Positions 1-8,715 are shown, counted from the first letter of the stretch. The stretch is 64,000 nt of DNA from Pacificimonas pallii (GCF_019204005.1 NZ_JAGSPA010000001.1:248001-312000); one strand, 5' to 3'. Program-made: numbers and translations. The notes: generated by a model not told the origin, from the letters alone.

Positions 1-6
1 ATTACG

Positions 7-471
7 ATGACGAAGACGAACCCAACCGAAGCTATGAAACAGCAGGCCGACACCGCAATGACGCAGGGTAAGGCCGCTATCCAGGACATGACCGCCAAGG
101 GCCGTGAAGCCATGGAAAAAAGCGCGAAGGTCATGGAAGACATGAACGGTTTCGCACGTGGCAACGTCGAAGCGATGGTCGAAGCCTCCAAGGTTGCCGC
201 TGAAGGCACGCAGGAACTCGTCCGCGAGCAGGCCGACTTCGCCAAGAAGAGCGTCGAGGGCTTCTCCGCAACGATGCAGAAAGTGTCGAGCGCAAAGAAC
301 CCGGCCGAAGCCATGCAGCTGCACAGCGACTTCGCCCGTAGCCAGTTCGACGCGATGGTTTCGCAGACGTCGACCATGACGGAGCGTATGTTCAAGCTGG
401 CCGGTGACATGATGGCACCGCTGCAGAACCGCGTTGCTGTCGCTGGCGAGACCTTTAAAAAGGTCGCATAA
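7..471 (+). CDS. phasin family protein
   Basis: Phasins are small amphipathic proteins that coat polyhydroxyalkanoate granules in the cytoplasm. The 154 residues are almost wholly helical in character, rich in Ala, Met, Glu, Lys and Gln, with no signal peptide and a heptad-like spacing of hydrophobic residues; the central part (about 40-140, containing NGFARGN, SKVAAEG and FARSQFDAM) has the Phasin_2 pattern of long helices with small residues. The ATG at 7 is the first visible start, but only six bases precede it and they stay open in frame, so the true N-terminus could lie outside the window. It stands alone and is followed by a strong intrinsic terminator. No PHA synthase is nearby, so the granule role rests on family resemblance. 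Confidence 0.85.
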   Translation: MTKTNPTEAMKQQADTAMTQGKAAIQDMTAKGREAMEKSAKVMEDMNGFARGNVEAMVEASKVAAEGTQELVREQADFAKKSVEGFSATMQKVSSAKNPAEAMQLHSDFARSQFDAMVSQTSTMTERMFKLAGDMMAPLQNRVAVAGETFKKVA

Positions 472-495
472 GCCAAACGCGATACGTAAATGAAC

Positions 496-533
496 AAGGG
501 CCGCTTCCGTCTTCGGGAGCGGCCCTTTTCTTT
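496..533 (+). terminator. intrinsic terminator after the phasin gene
   Basis: A GC-rich hairpin with arms AAGGGCCGCT and AGCGGCCCTT is closed by a short loop and followed by a T-rich tail. It sits 25 bases after the phasin stop and should end that transcript before clpS. Confidence 0.9.
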
Positions 534-615
534 ACGCCGTTAGTGGGCGCGTATCGACAGCCGCGAGTGGCCGGACCATTGCCATCCCGATTCAGATCGC
601 TAGATTATCTGAATA

Positions 616-975
616 ATGAGCATGCACCCGATCAATAGCGATGAAGACGAAACCGGGCCGCCCGATGGCGAGCGCCCGGACCGCGAGAGCGGAGTCGCCA
701 CGCGCACGCGCCCGAAGACAAAAAAGCCGTCTTTGTACAAGGTGCTGATGCTGAACGACGACTATACGCCGATGGAATTCGTGGTTGCCGTCCTGCAGCG
801 TTATTTCCGCATGTCGACCGAGGAAGCGACTCATGTGATGCTGCACGTCCACCAGAAGGGTGTCGGCCTCTGCGGTGTCTTCACCTACGAAGTTGCCGAG
901 ACCAAAGTGAACCAGGTGCTGGACTTCGCGCGGAAAAACGAACATCCGCTGCAAATGACGCTGGAAAAGGACTGA
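616..975 (+). CDS. clpS: ATP-dependent Clp protease adaptor ClpS
   Basis: ClpS binds N-end-rule substrates and hands them to ClpA for degradation by ClpP in the cytoplasm. The 119 residues have a disordered acidic N-terminal tail (about 1-35) and then the ClpS core. The N-degron pocket signature [11 protein letters not shown] is at 46-56 with N47, D48 and D49, and the [10 protein letters not shown] stretch carries the pocket histidine. Length is normal for the longer alphaproteobacterial ClpS1 type. The start at 616 gives MSMH; a second ATG lies two codons on. The neighbour clpA is not in the window, and the next gene converges from the other strand with only four bases between stops. Confidence 0.97.
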   Translation: MSMHPINSDEDETGPPDGERPDRESGVATRTRPKTKKPSLYKVLMLNDDYTPMEFVVAVLQRYFRMSTEEATHVMLHVHQKGVGLCGVFTYEVAETKVNQVLDFARKNEHPLQMTLEKD

Positions 976-979
976 GTTG

Positions 980-1447
980 TCAGGTGACCTGATCCGGGTC
1001 CTGAGGCCACGCACCTGCATCGATGATCTCGCAAAGGCCAGCCAGTGTAACTTTGCGTTTCTCTCCAAATTTCCACGGTATCAGCCAAGATAGTTTTCCG
1101 ATGACGACAAGACTGGTTGTCCCAGCAATTATTGCGAGCAGCATCCGTAGCCATTCAGGCCAGCCTGATGGCAGGTACCAAATTGCGGCGAACATGCCGG
1201 GGCCCATGCCCAGCATCAGTAGGCAGCCCTGCGTCAATCCGAACGCCTCGTTGTGAAAAAAATCTGTCCAATTCAGATTGGAAAAATCTGTCCCAAATCG
1301 ATCATGGATTGCTTCAAGGAGTTCGCCTGCATCATCACCGGTCACACCGAGATCGTGGACCAAAGCGGCGCGAGATTGGAGCTGTCTGCGCGGCACGCCG
1401 AAATCGGCTTCCAGTTTATCGTAAAGCCAATCAAGGTTTGTTGTCAT
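980..1447 (-). CDS. DUF1493-like protein with C-terminal membrane helices
   Basis: This 155-residue protein has an N-terminal region (about 1-65) that looks like the DUF1493 / acyl-carrier-protein-like fold: a VHDLGVTGDDAGELLEAI segment followed by FGTDF and WTDFF, as in that family. The carrier-type DSL serine is not present, so it is probably not a phosphopantetheine carrier. After residue 70 there are two hydrophobic stretches (about 72-92 and 98-118), then a short charged tail. Function is unknown. It is convergent with clpS and divergent from dps. A small perfect palindrome, TCAGGTGACCTGA, overlaps its stop codon. The family call is by eye and moderate. Confidence 0.7.
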   Translation of the reverse strand: MTTNLDWLYDKLEADFGVPRRQLQSRAALVHDLGVTGDDAGELLEAIHDRFGTDFSNLNWTDFFHNEAFGLTQGCLLMLGMGPGMFAAIWYLPSGWPEWLRMLLAIIAGTTSLVVIGKLSWLIPWKFGEKRKVTLAGLCEIIDAGAWPQDPDQVT

Positions 1448-1516
1448 TGAGCCTTTATACCATCGATTACAGTAAGTGAAAATGTCACAGGAACGCGTGC
1501 GCGGCTGTTCCGTTGG

Positions 1517-1542
1517 TTGTGTGAAATCACAATCACAATCAC
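1517..1542 (+). promoter_or_regulatory. inverted repeat and AATCAC triplication upstream of dps
   Basis: TTGTG and CACAA arms separated by six bases (1517-1532) overlap three tandem AATCAC hexamers (1525-1542). The cluster ends 18 bases before the dps ATG, just ahead of its AGGAG ribosome site. A DNA-binding protein site is plausible but no regulator can be named. Confidence 0.3.
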
Positions 1543-1560
1543 AGGAACAGGAGACACATC

Positions 1561-2034
1561 ATGCCTACCCCGCACATCGGAATCGACAAGGAAGGCCGCG
1601 CCAAGGTCGGCAAGGAGCTCGGCAAGGTACTTGCGGACAGCTATTCGCTTTATCTGAAAACGCACAATTATCACTGGAATGTGAAGGGTCCGCACTTCCA
1701 CTCGCTGCATGTGCTGTTCGAAGGACAATATACCGAGCTTGCCACGGCAGTGGATGATATTGCGGAACGTATCCGTGCCCTGGGTGAAACCGCGCCGGGC
1801 AGCTACAGCGCCTTTTCCAAGCTTTCCAAGCTGGACGAAGCGCCCGATACACCGCCCGAGGCGCTCGACATGTGCGAACATCTGGCGCTGGATCATGAGG
1901 CTGTGGCCGCGACGTGCCGCTCGCTAATCCCCGTCGCCGAAGACGCGGAAGACGAAGTAACCGTCGACATGATGATCGGCCGCATGACCGTGCATGACAA
2001 GGCCGCCTGGATGCTGCGCAGCCTGAACGGGTGA
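1561..2034 (+). CDS. dps: DNA starvation/stationary phase protection protein Dps
   Basis: Dps forms a 12-subunit ferritin-like shell that oxidises and stores iron, uses up peroxide and coats DNA in stressed cells. The 157 residues carry the intersubunit ferroxidase signature: HWNVKGPHF (about 39-47), then LHVLFEGQY, and DDIAERI, giving the His and Asp/Glu ligands. Length is typical. The start ATG at 1561 follows AGGAG at a good distance. The stop overlaps the GTG start of the following SDR gene, so those two are translated together. The tandem hexamers and inverted repeat just upstream may serve its regulation. Confidence 0.96.
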   Translation: MPTPHIGIDKEGRAKVGKELGKVLADSYSLYLKTHNYHWNVKGPHFHSLHVLFEGQYTELATAVDDIAERIRALGETAPGSYSAFSKLSKLDEAPDTPPEALDMCEHLALDHEAVAATCRSLIPVAEDAEDEVTVDMMIGRMTVHDKAAWMLRSLNG

Positions 2035-2732
2035 GCAGTGCCGTCATTATCGGCGCATCGGGCGGTATCGGCCGGGCGCTGACCGAGGATATCATTGCGC
2101 GTGGACGACATGACGTCGTTCACGCGCTTTCCCGTTCCGGGATATCGATCGCGGGGGCGGAAAGTGACCATATCGATATCGAGGACGAGAACAGTATCGC
2201 CGCCGCCGCAAAACGGATCGGCAAGGCCGAGACCATCATCGTCGCTACCGGCCTGCTGCACGCCGACGATTACGGACCTGAGAAGAACCGGCGCGCGCTG
2301 AACCACGACGACCTGATGCGGGCCTTTGCGGCAAATGCAGTCGGGCCGGCTTTGGTTGCGAAGCATTTCCTGCCGCTGCTGCCGAAGGACGCGCGCGGGG
2401 TATTTGCCGCCTTGTCGGCGCGTGTCGGCAGTATTTCCGACAACCGCCTCGGCGGCTGGTACGGTTACCGCGCGTCGAAGGCGGCGCTCAATCAGTTGAT
2501 CCGGACGCTGGCCATCGAACTGGCGCGGCAGAAGCAGGACGCGGTCTGCGTCGCGCTGCATCCGGGCACGGTCGACACCGGCCTGTCCAAACCATTCCAG
2601 TCGAATGTGGCAGATGGGAAGCTGTTCACACCCCGCTATGCTGCCGGGAAATTGCTGTCCGTGCTGGACGGCCTGACGGCGGCGGATACGGGAAAGATCT
2701 TTGCATGGGATGGACAGGAAATCGCGCCCTAG
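2031..2732 (+). CDS. SDR family NAD(P)-dependent oxidoreductase
   Basis: A short-chain dehydrogenase/reductase of 233 residues. The nucleotide-binding GASGGIG motif is at 8-14 and the catalytic YRASK is at 146-150, with a serine-rich SALSARVGS upstream supplying the catalytic Ser. The later HPGTVDTGLS is the family's PG motif. Spacing and missing cofactor-specific residues resemble the CsgA / C-factor-like subgroup. The substrate cannot be read from sequence. The GTG start overlaps the dps stop by four bases (GTGA), and the flavin monooxygenase gene follows closely, suggesting one transcript of dps, this gene, the monooxygenase and the acyl-CoA dehydrogenase. Confidence 0.9.
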   Translation: MSSAVIIGASGGIGRALTEDIIARGRHDVVHALSRSGISIAGAESDHIDIEDENSIAAAAKRIGKAETIIVATGLLHADDYGPEKNRRALNHDDLMRAFAANAVGPALVAKHFLPLLPKDARGVFAALSARVGSISDNRLGGWYGYRASKAALNQLIRTLAIELARQKQDAVCVALHPGTVDTGLSKPFQSNVADGKLFTPRYAAGKLLSVLDGLTAADTGKIFAWDGQEIAP

Positions 2733-2760
2733 GACGCCCTCCCCTGACGGCGATGTCCGC

Positions 2761-4080
2761 GTGACATCCGTTGCGATCATCGGGGCCGGGTGTTCGGGGT
2801 TCACGACCGCCAAGAAACTGCAGGATGCCGGTATCACGGCGACGGTGTTCGAGGCGTCGGACCGCATTGGCGGCAATTGGGCGTACGGCAACCCCAACGG
2901 CAAATCGGCCTGCTATCAGTCGCTGCACATCGACACATCGAAAACGCGGCTGCAATTCGAGGATTATCCGGTGCCGCAGGGCTGGCCGGATTTTCCGCAT
3001 CACAGCCTGCTGAACGGCTATTTCAACGACTATGTCGACCATTTTGATCTGCGCGAACTGATCCGGTTCAATACCGCCGTGGAACGTGCAGACCGGATCG
3101 AGGGGCAGCGCTGGCGGCTGCATCTGTCGACGGGTGATGCCGAAGAATTTGACGTGCTGGTCGTCGCCAATGGTCATCACTGGTCGCCGAACATGCCGCA
3201 ATGGCCGGGCAGCTTTGACGGTGACATGATCCACAGCCACGAATACCGCACGCCGTTCCAACCCGTCGACATGATCGGCAAACGCGTCCTTGTGGTCGGC
3301 CTGGGCAATAGCGCGGTGGATATTGCCAGCGAACTGTCGCAGCGGCCGATGGCGGAAAAGCTGTTCGTGGCTGCGCGTCGCGGGGTCTGGGTATTGCCCA
3401 AATATATTAATGGTCAACCGGGGGACAAGACGCCGCTGCCGACCTGGCTGCCCGGTTCGATAAAACGCAGGCTTGCGAAGGGCGCGGTGAAGAAGCTGGT
3501 CGGTGAGATGGAGAATTACGGCCTGCCGACCCCGGATCACGAGCCGCTTGAGGCACACCCGACCGTGAGTTCGGAATTTCTGCTGCGCTGCGGATCGGGC
3601 GATATCGCGGTAAAACCGAATATCAGGGAACTGCGCGGCAAAGACGTCCTGTTCGAGGATGGCAGCGTGGAGCAGGTCGACGCGATCATATGCGCCACTG
3701 GATATAAAACGGACTTCCCGTTCCTCAACCGCGAAGATGCGCCGGTAACGGACAATCACATCGGCCTCTTCAAGCGCATGGTCCGCGCCGAGCGCCCGAC
3801 GCTATGGTTCATGGGGCTGGCGCAGCCGCTGCCAACGCTGGTGAACCTGGCGGAACAGCAGGCGAAACTACTGTCGGCCTATCTGAAAGGCGATTACGAA
3901 CTGCCGCCTGCGGCTGCTATGACGAGGGCAATCGTGCGCGATGAGAAGCGCCACATGGGTCACTATTATGCGTCGAAGCGCCATACCATGCAGCTGGACT
4001 TCGATCTGTATAAGAAAGACCTGAAAGACGAGTTGAAAGCAGGCGCAAAACGGGCACAAGGCCGCAAGCGCGCCGCGTAG
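2761..4080 (+). CDS. flavin-containing monooxygenase
   Basis: An FAD- and NADPH-dependent class B monooxygenase of about 439 residues. The first dinucleotide fold has GAGCSG at 8-13, the FMO/BVMO fingerprint FDGDMIHSHEY is at 152-162 (the final Tyr favours the FMO rather than the Baeyer-Villiger class), the second fold has VVGLGNSAVD, and CATGYKTDFPF is the C-terminal ATG motif. The frame is open further upstream (TTG 2701, ATG 2710), but a GTG at 2761 puts the fold at the very N-terminus and avoids overlap with the SDR gene, so I prefer it; no start has a clear ribosome site. Substrate unknown. The acyl-CoA dehydrogenase follows after 12 bases. Confidence 0.9.
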   Translation: MTSVAIIGAGCSGFTTAKKLQDAGITATVFEASDRIGGNWAYGNPNGKSACYQSLHIDTSKTRLQFEDYPVPQGWPDFPHHSLLNGYFNDYVDHFDLRELIRFNTAVERADRIEGQRWRLHLSTGDAEEFDVLVVANGHHWSPNMPQWPGSFDGDMIHSHEYRTPFQPVDMIGKRVLVVGLGNSAVDIASELSQRPMAEKLFVAARRGVWVLPKYINGQPGDKTPLPTWLPGSIKRRLAKGAVKKLVGEMENYGLPTPDHEPLEAHPTVSSEFLLRCGSGDIAVKPNIRELRGKDVLFEDGSVEQVDAIICATGYKTDFPFLNREDAPVTDNHIGLFKRMVRAERPTLWFMGLAQPLPTLVNLAEQQAKLLSAYLKGDYELPPAAAMTRAIVRDEKRHMGHYYASKRHTMQLDFDLYKKDLKDELKAGAKRAQGRKRAA

Positions 4081-4092
4081 AGGAGAGATAAG

Positions 4093-5301
4093 ATGGATCT
4101 GTCATTCAGCCCTGAAGAGGAAGCTTTCCGCGAGGAAGTCCGGGCCTTTATCGCCGAGAATTACCCGGAAGACCTGCGCACCAAAGGTGGCCGCGAGGAA
4201 CTGGGCAGGGAAGACATGCTGAAATGGCATCAGATCCTTGGCGAAAAGGGCTGGTCCGTTCCCGCATGGCCAAAAGAATATGGCGGCACCGGCTGGACCT
4301 CCACCCAGCGCTATATCTGGTCGGAAGAATCGGCGAAGGCGGAAACGATTCCGCCGCTGCCCTTCGGTGTGTCGATGGTCGGACCTGTGATCTACACGTT
4401 CGGCACCGAGGAGCAGAAGAAGAAATTCCTGCCCGGTATCGTCGCAGGGACGACCTGGTGGTGCCAGGGTTATTCCGAGCCCGGCGCCGGGTCGGACCTT
4501 GCCAGCCTGAAGACGAAGGCGGAGCGCATCAAGGGCGATGATGGCAAGGAATATTACCTCGTCAATGGCCAGAAAACCTGGACGACGCTGGCCCAGCATG
4601 CCGACTGGGGCTTTTTCCTGGTGCGCACCAACCCGGATGCGCCCAAGCCGCAGCAGGGCATTTCCTTCCTGCTGATCGATATGAAGACGCCCGGGATTAC
4701 CGTGCGTCCGATCATCACGCTGGGCGGTGAGCATGAGGTCAACGAAGTCTGGCTGGATAATGTGAAGGTGCCGGTCGAGAACCGCGTGCACGAAGAGAAT
4801 GACGGCTGGACCTGCGCCAAATTCCTGCTGGCGCACGAGCGCAGCGGCATTGCCGGCGTGGCGCGTTCGAAGCGCGGTATCGAAAAGCTGCGGGAAATCG
4901 CGGCGGCGGAACTGGACGAGGGCCAGCCGCTGATCGAGAATCCGTTCTTCCGGCGCAAGATCGCGGATCTGGAGATCGACCTTGCCGCACTGGAATTCAC
5001 CGAACTCCGCACGCTGGCGGGTGAAGCGGCAGGCCGCGGGCCGGGCCCCGAATCCTCGATCCTGAAAATCAAGGGGACGGAGATTCAGCAGCGTATCACC
5101 GAACTCGTGCTGGAAGCGGCAGGCCATTACGGCGCGCCCTATTTCCGCGGCTATGGCGAAGGCGGCAATGAATATTCCATTGGACCGGATTACGCCCAGC
5201 GGGCGGCGCCGACCTATTTTAATGGTCGCAAGACGAGCATCTATGGCGGCTCCAACGAGATCCAGCGCGGGATTATCGCAAAAATGGTCCTGGGGCTCTG
5301 A
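4093..5301 (+). CDS. acyl-CoA dehydrogenase family protein
   Basis: A 402-residue FAD flavoprotein that introduces a 2,3-double bond into an acyl-CoA. The three-domain arrangement is complete: an N-terminal helical domain, a central beta region with CQGYSEPGAGSDL and TWTT, and a C-terminal helical domain closing with YGGSNEIQRGI near 385-395. It most resembles the FadE / large-subunit type used for branched, dicarboxylic or steroid-side-chain acyl-CoAs, often partnered by a small subunit that is not present here. An AGGAGA ribosome site lies just before ATG 4093. Together with the SDR and monooxygenase it suggests a small catabolic operon; the substrate is unknown. Confidence 0.93.
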   Translation: MDLSFSPEEEAFREEVRAFIAENYPEDLRTKGGREELGREDMLKWHQILGEKGWSVPAWPKEYGGTGWTSTQRYIWSEESAKAETIPPLPFGVSMVGPVIYTFGTEEQKKKFLPGIVAGTTWWCQGYSEPGAGSDLASLKTKAERIKGDDGKEYYLVNGQKTWTTLAQHADWGFFLVRTNPDAPKPQQGISFLLIDMKTPGITVRPIITLGGEHEVNEVWLDNVKVPVENRVHEENDGWTCAKFLLAHERSGIAGVARSKRGIEKLREIAAAELDEGQPLIENPFFRRKIADLEIDLAALEFTELRTLAGEAAGRGPGPESSILKIKGTEIQQRITELVLEAAGHYGAPYFRGYGEGGNEYSIGPDYAQRAAPTYFNGRKTSIYGGSNEIQRGIIAKMVLGL

Positions 5302-5303
5302 CG

Positions 5304-5346
5304 GGCTTCGCCAGAGCGGAATTTTAGGGCTATTCTGGCGAAAGCC
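5304..5346. repeat. imperfect inverted repeat after the acyl-CoA dehydrogenase gene
   Basis: GGCTTCGCCAGA and TCTGGCGAAAGCC can pair across an 18-base loop two bases after the stop. There is no T-tract, so it may be a weak terminator or a 3' stabilising stem. The remaining bases up to the xseA stop at 5482 show no gene. Confidence 0.4.
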
Positions 5347-5481
5347 GGGATGGCCTTTCCGCTGCGGGTAATGCTCGCAACGCCGACGCGGCGCTTGGCC
5401 ACGTGTTCCGGCGGCCGTGGTGGCAGCCGCCGGGGGAGATGCGGTGCGGAACGAGGAGATGGCCGCGGACGGTCAGTCCAA

Positions 5482-7026
5482 TCAGAACAGGTCCGCCTGA
5501 CCGGCAGGTGGTTTTCGAATACGCGCGGACGGCTTCGGCCGCTTCGCAGGCGGCGGCGCGGCGCCCGTGAAAACCTCTACGGCATCATCGGCAAACCGCA
5601 GCATCATGCGCGCTTCACGCTTTGCAGTGGCGGCGCTGGTCACGACGCCGGTTTCGGTTTCGACGAGCGCGAAGCCACGGCTGAGCGGGCCGCGCGGGTC
5701 CAGCGACGTCAGGACGCGGCCAAGGTCGTCGAGGCGGCGCTGCTCCGCCGTCACGCGCCGTCGCAGGATGACAGGGTCAAGGCGGCGCGTGATGGATTTC
5801 GTTTCCGCGCTTTCACGGATCAGCATTTGCGACGCGGCGCGCACCGCCCGGTCGGCGAGCGCCGCAGCACGGTCGCCCCGCTGTGCGACGAAGCGCTCCA
5901 GCAGGGCCGGTTTCAGCGTTGCAGACACCCGGATCAAATCCTGACGGGCCACCCCTGCCCTCGCAGCGAGCGCTTTGGGCAGCCGCGCGGCGATGGAAGT
6001 GAACCTGTCTTCACGCCTGGCGAGCATGTCGGCAGGGTTTGGCATGCGGGCGCTGATATCGTCAAAGCGCTGCTGGCGGGCGGCGAGCACAGCCTCTGGC
6101 TGCGGCAGGCGGGCGGCGATCATGCGCAGGCGTTCGGCGCGGGCGCGTCCCGCGTTGCGAATGGCTGCCTGAAGGCGCGCGCCATATTCGGCGACCGTGG
6201 CGGCAAGGTCGGCGCGCACGGGAACGGCCTGTTCGGCGGCGGCGGTCGGTGTCGGTGCGCGAAGGTCGGCGGCGAAATCGGCAAGCGTCGTATCGGTTTC
6301 ATGGCCCACCGCGCTCACCACCGGAATACCAGACGCGGCAATGGCACGGACGACGACTTCCTCGTTGAAGGCCCACAGATCCTCAATACTGCCGCCGCCG
6401 CGCGCAACGATGATCAGGTCGGGCCGGACGAAACCTTCCGCCGCGTTCAGGCCCTCGACACCCCGCGCGATTTCCTCTGCTGCGCCGTCGCCCTGAACCT
6501 TTGCGGGCCAAAGGATCACATCGCGCGGGAACCTGTCAGCCAGGCGGTGGAGAATATCGCGAATGACGGCACCGGTCGGCGACGTGACGATGCCGATGGT
6601 ACGCGGCAGGAAGGGAATGGCGCGTTTGCGCTCGGCGGCGAACAGGCCCTCGGCGGCCAGGGCAGCCTTGCGTTTTTCAAGCAGCGCCATGAGCGCGCCT
6701 GCGCCCGCGACCCGCATGCGCTCAACGACGATCTGGTATTTGGAACGACCGGCATAGGTCGTCACCTTGCCCTCTGCGATGACGTCGAGGCCGTCTTCGG
6801 GCTGAAAATCCAGCCTGACACGCTGGCCGCGCCACATGACGGCATCGATGACGGCGTTCTCATCCTTCAACGTGAAATAGGCGTGGCCGGAGGCTGGCAC
6901 TTTCCACCCCGATATCTCGCCGCGCAGACGAACATTGCCGAAGCGCTCCTCGACAGCGCGTTTCAACGCCTTTGACAGGTCGCCGACGCTATATTCGTGC
7001 GCGTTTGAGGGGGAGTCTTCGCTCAT
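5482..7026 (-). CDS. xseA: exodeoxyribonuclease VII large subunit
   Basis: XseA with the small subunit XseB degrades single-stranded DNA to oligonucleotides in recombination and repair. The 514 residues show the N-terminal OB-fold (YSVGDLSKALK, about 12-22, then GEISGWKVPASGHAYF), the catalytic core with GIVTSPTGAVIRDI, VARGGGSIEDLWAFN and SAVGHETDTTLADF, and the long Arg/Ala-rich helical stalk typical of the family. The frame stays open beyond 7026, but ATG 7026 (MSEDS) puts the OB-fold near the start as in homologues. xseB is not adjacent. It is divergent from the cytochrome b gene. Confidence 0.97.
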   Translation of the reverse strand: MSEDSPSNAHEYSVGDLSKALKRAVEERFGNVRLRGEISGWKVPASGHAYFTLKDENAVIDAVMWRGQRVRLDFQPEDGLDVIAEGKVTTYAGRSKYQIVVERMRVAGAGALMALLEKRKAALAAEGLFAAERKRAIPFLPRTIGIVTSPTGAVIRDILHRLADRFPRDVILWPAKVQGDGAAEEIARGVEGLNAAEGFVRPDLIIVARGGGSIEDLWAFNEEVVVRAIAASGIPVVSAVGHETDTTLADFAADLRAPTPTAAAEQAVPVRADLAATVAEYGARLQAAIRNAGRARAERLRMIAARLPQPEAVLAARQQRFDDISARMPNPADMLARREDRFTSIAARLPKALAARAGVARQDLIRVSATLKPALLERFVAQRGDRAAALADRAVRAASQMLIRESAETKSITRRLDPVILRRRVTAEQRRLDDLGRVLTSLDPRGPLSRGFALVETETGVVTSAATAKREARMMLRFADDAVEVFTGAAPPPAKRPKPSARIRKPPAGQADLF

Positions 7027-7147
7027 TGACGTCACGCTACCGATGCGCCGGACAAAAATCATCCCCAAAGCAGAATGTAACCCGGCCTGTTCCAATGGCG
7101 TATCTGTCGTTACCGTGCGCACAGGCATGGCGGGAGAGACAACGACC

Positions 7148-7972
7148 ATGAGCAGCAATGCGAAGGGGCCTCTGGTCAAGCGGCACAGGCTGTCGACGCG
7201 TGTCTGGCACTGGACCAATATGGTCGCCATCTTCCTGCTGATCGGCAGCGGCGCCACGATCTTCAACGCGCACCCGCGCCTGTACTGGGGCGAATATGGC
7301 GCGAATTTCGACCCGGCATGGCTGGTGATCGACGACCGGCAGAGTGCCACCGGTCCGCGCGGCTTCGTCAATATCGGCGGCGCCGAATTCGATACGACGG
7401 GTGTGCTCGGTGTGTTTGAAAAGGGCGGGGAAACGCGCATGCGGGCCTTTCCCCACTGGGTGACGATCCCGGCTGAGTACAGCCTGTCTGCGGGACGGCG
7501 ATATCACCTGCTTGGCGCGTGGATCTTTGGCGTCGCGGGCTTCGTCTATTTTTTCTGGAGTCTGTTCAATCGCCACATCCAGCGCGACCTGATCCCGCGC
7601 AAATGGCAGCTGACGCCTGCCTGCGTCAGGGCCGATATCAAAAACCATATAAAGCTGAACTTCATTCATTCCGGGACGGAGAAATACAGTCTGCTGCAGA
7701 AGCTAAGCTATGCTGGCGTGATTCTGGTGATCCTGCCCGTTCTCGTCGCCACCGGCCTCACCATGTCGCCGAACATGAATGCGGCATGGCCCTGGCTGCT
7801 GGATATATTCGGCGGACGGCAGTCTGCGCGGTCGCTGCACTTCATTGCCGCGTTCCTGTTGATCGCGTTCATTTTCGTGCACCTGATTCTCGTCGTCCTT
7901 GCGGGGCCATATAATGAAATCCGGTCGATGATTACCGGCAAGCTGCGCCTGCCTGCGGGAGACGGAAGATGA
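7148..7972 (+). CDS. cytochrome b/b6 domain protein (membrane haem subunit)
   Basis: A di-haem cytochrome b of about 274 residues with four membrane helices. Candidate haem histidines lie in the first (VWHWTN), second (RYHLLG), third (RSLHFIA) and fourth (FVHLIL) helices, the pattern of Ni/Fe-hydrogenase and thiosulfate-reductase type b subunits. It would pass electrons between the quinone pool and a periplasmic partner. The partner is almost certainly the molybdopterin protein next to it, whose ATG overlaps this stop (ATGA). The start ATG 7148 follows GGAGAG; an in-frame ATG at 7127 is the alternative. It is divergent from xseA. Confidence 0.88.
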   Translation: MSSNAKGPLVKRHRLSTRVWHWTNMVAIFLLIGSGATIFNAHPRLYWGEYGANFDPAWLVIDDRQSATGPRGFVNIGGAEFDTTGVLGVFEKGGETRMRAFPHWVTIPAEYSLSAGRRYHLLGAWIFGVAGFVYFFWSLFNRHIQRDLIPRKWQLTPACVRADIKNHIKLNFIHSGTEKYSLLQKLSYAGVILVILPVLVATGLTMSPNMNAAWPWLLDIFGGRQSARSLHFIAAFLLIAFIFVHLILVVLAGPYNEIRSMITGKLRLPAGDGR

Positions 7973-8715
7973 CCAGTCGCAGAACCGTGCTCACCGGTAT
8001 CGGCGCCTGCCTTATGCTGCCGGGGTGCGAGCGGATCGGGAAGACGAAGCCGGTCCATGACCTGCTTTACTCACTGGATGGCCTGACAATGCGCGCACAG
8101 CGCCTGGTCACCGCGCGCGGTGCGCTGGCGCGGGAATATACCGAAGCAGACCTGTCGCCGCGCTTCCGCGTAAACGGAACGCGCCAGCCGGCATCGGCGG
8201 ATTATGCGCGGCACCAGAAGGAGGGTTTCGCCAATTGGCGGCTGAACGTCGGCGGCATGGTGCGACGGCCACTGCAAATCTCACTGAGCGACCTGCGCGC
8301 AATGCCGACACGCACGCAGATCACGCGGCATGACTGTGTCGAAGGCTGGAGCGCCATCGGCCAGTGGACCGGTGTGCAGCTATCGCGCATACTGGATTTT
8401 GCCCGCGTCTCGGAGCGGGCGAAATATGTGCTGTTCAGATGCGCAGACAACTATGGCGACACGCCCTATTACGAAACCGTGGACATGATCGAGGCGCGGC
8501 ATCCGCAAACGATATTGGCCTGGGGCATGAACGGCGACATTCTGTCCGTGGCCCACGGCGCACCGCTGCGCCTGCGGTCGGAACGACAGCTGGGCTACAA
8601 GCACGCGAAATATGTCATGGGCGTCGAGGCCATTGAAAGCTTTGCCGAAATCGGCGGCGGCAAGGGCGGCTTTTGGGAGGACCGCTCCGGCTATGACTGG
8701 TGGGCGGGCATCTAG
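7969..8715 (+). CDS. molybdopterin-dependent oxidoreductase, Tat-exported
   Basis: A 248-residue protein of the sulfite-oxidase / MsrP-like molybdopterin fold. The conserved HDCVEGWS supplies the likely Mo-ligating Cys123, and GAPLRLRSERQLGYKHAKYV is the family's C-terminal signature. The N-terminus has a twin-arginine motif (SRRTVL, 3-8) and then LPGC with Cys20, so it may be a Tat-exported lipoprotein facing the periplasm. It pairs with the cytochrome b encoded just before it with a four-base overlap. Reaction direction and substrate are unknown. Molybdate uptake genes modABC are about 22 kb away in this window. Confidence 0.9.
   Translation: MTSRRTVLTGIGACLMLPGCERIGKTKPVHDLLYSLDGLTMRAQRLVTARGALAREYTEADLSPRFRVNGTRQPASADYARHQKEGFANWRLNVGGMVRRPLQISLSDLRAMPTRTQITRHDCVEGWSAIGQWTGVQLSRILDFARVSERAKYVLFRCADNYGDTPYYETVDMIEARHPQTILAWGMNGDILSVAHGAPLRLRSERQLGYKHAKYVMGVEAIESFAEIGGGKGGFWEDRSGYDWWAGI

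Noticed and set aside
980-992. Perfect palindrome TCAGGTGACCTGA at the end of the DUF1493 gene
   Set aside because: Too short, within coding sequence and between convergent genes, so not a credible operator or terminator.
5350-6975. 541-codon plus-strand frame opposite xseA
   Set aside because: It is antisense to a strongly supported gene; Arg/Gly-rich composition and lack of motifs are typical of high-GC shadow frames.
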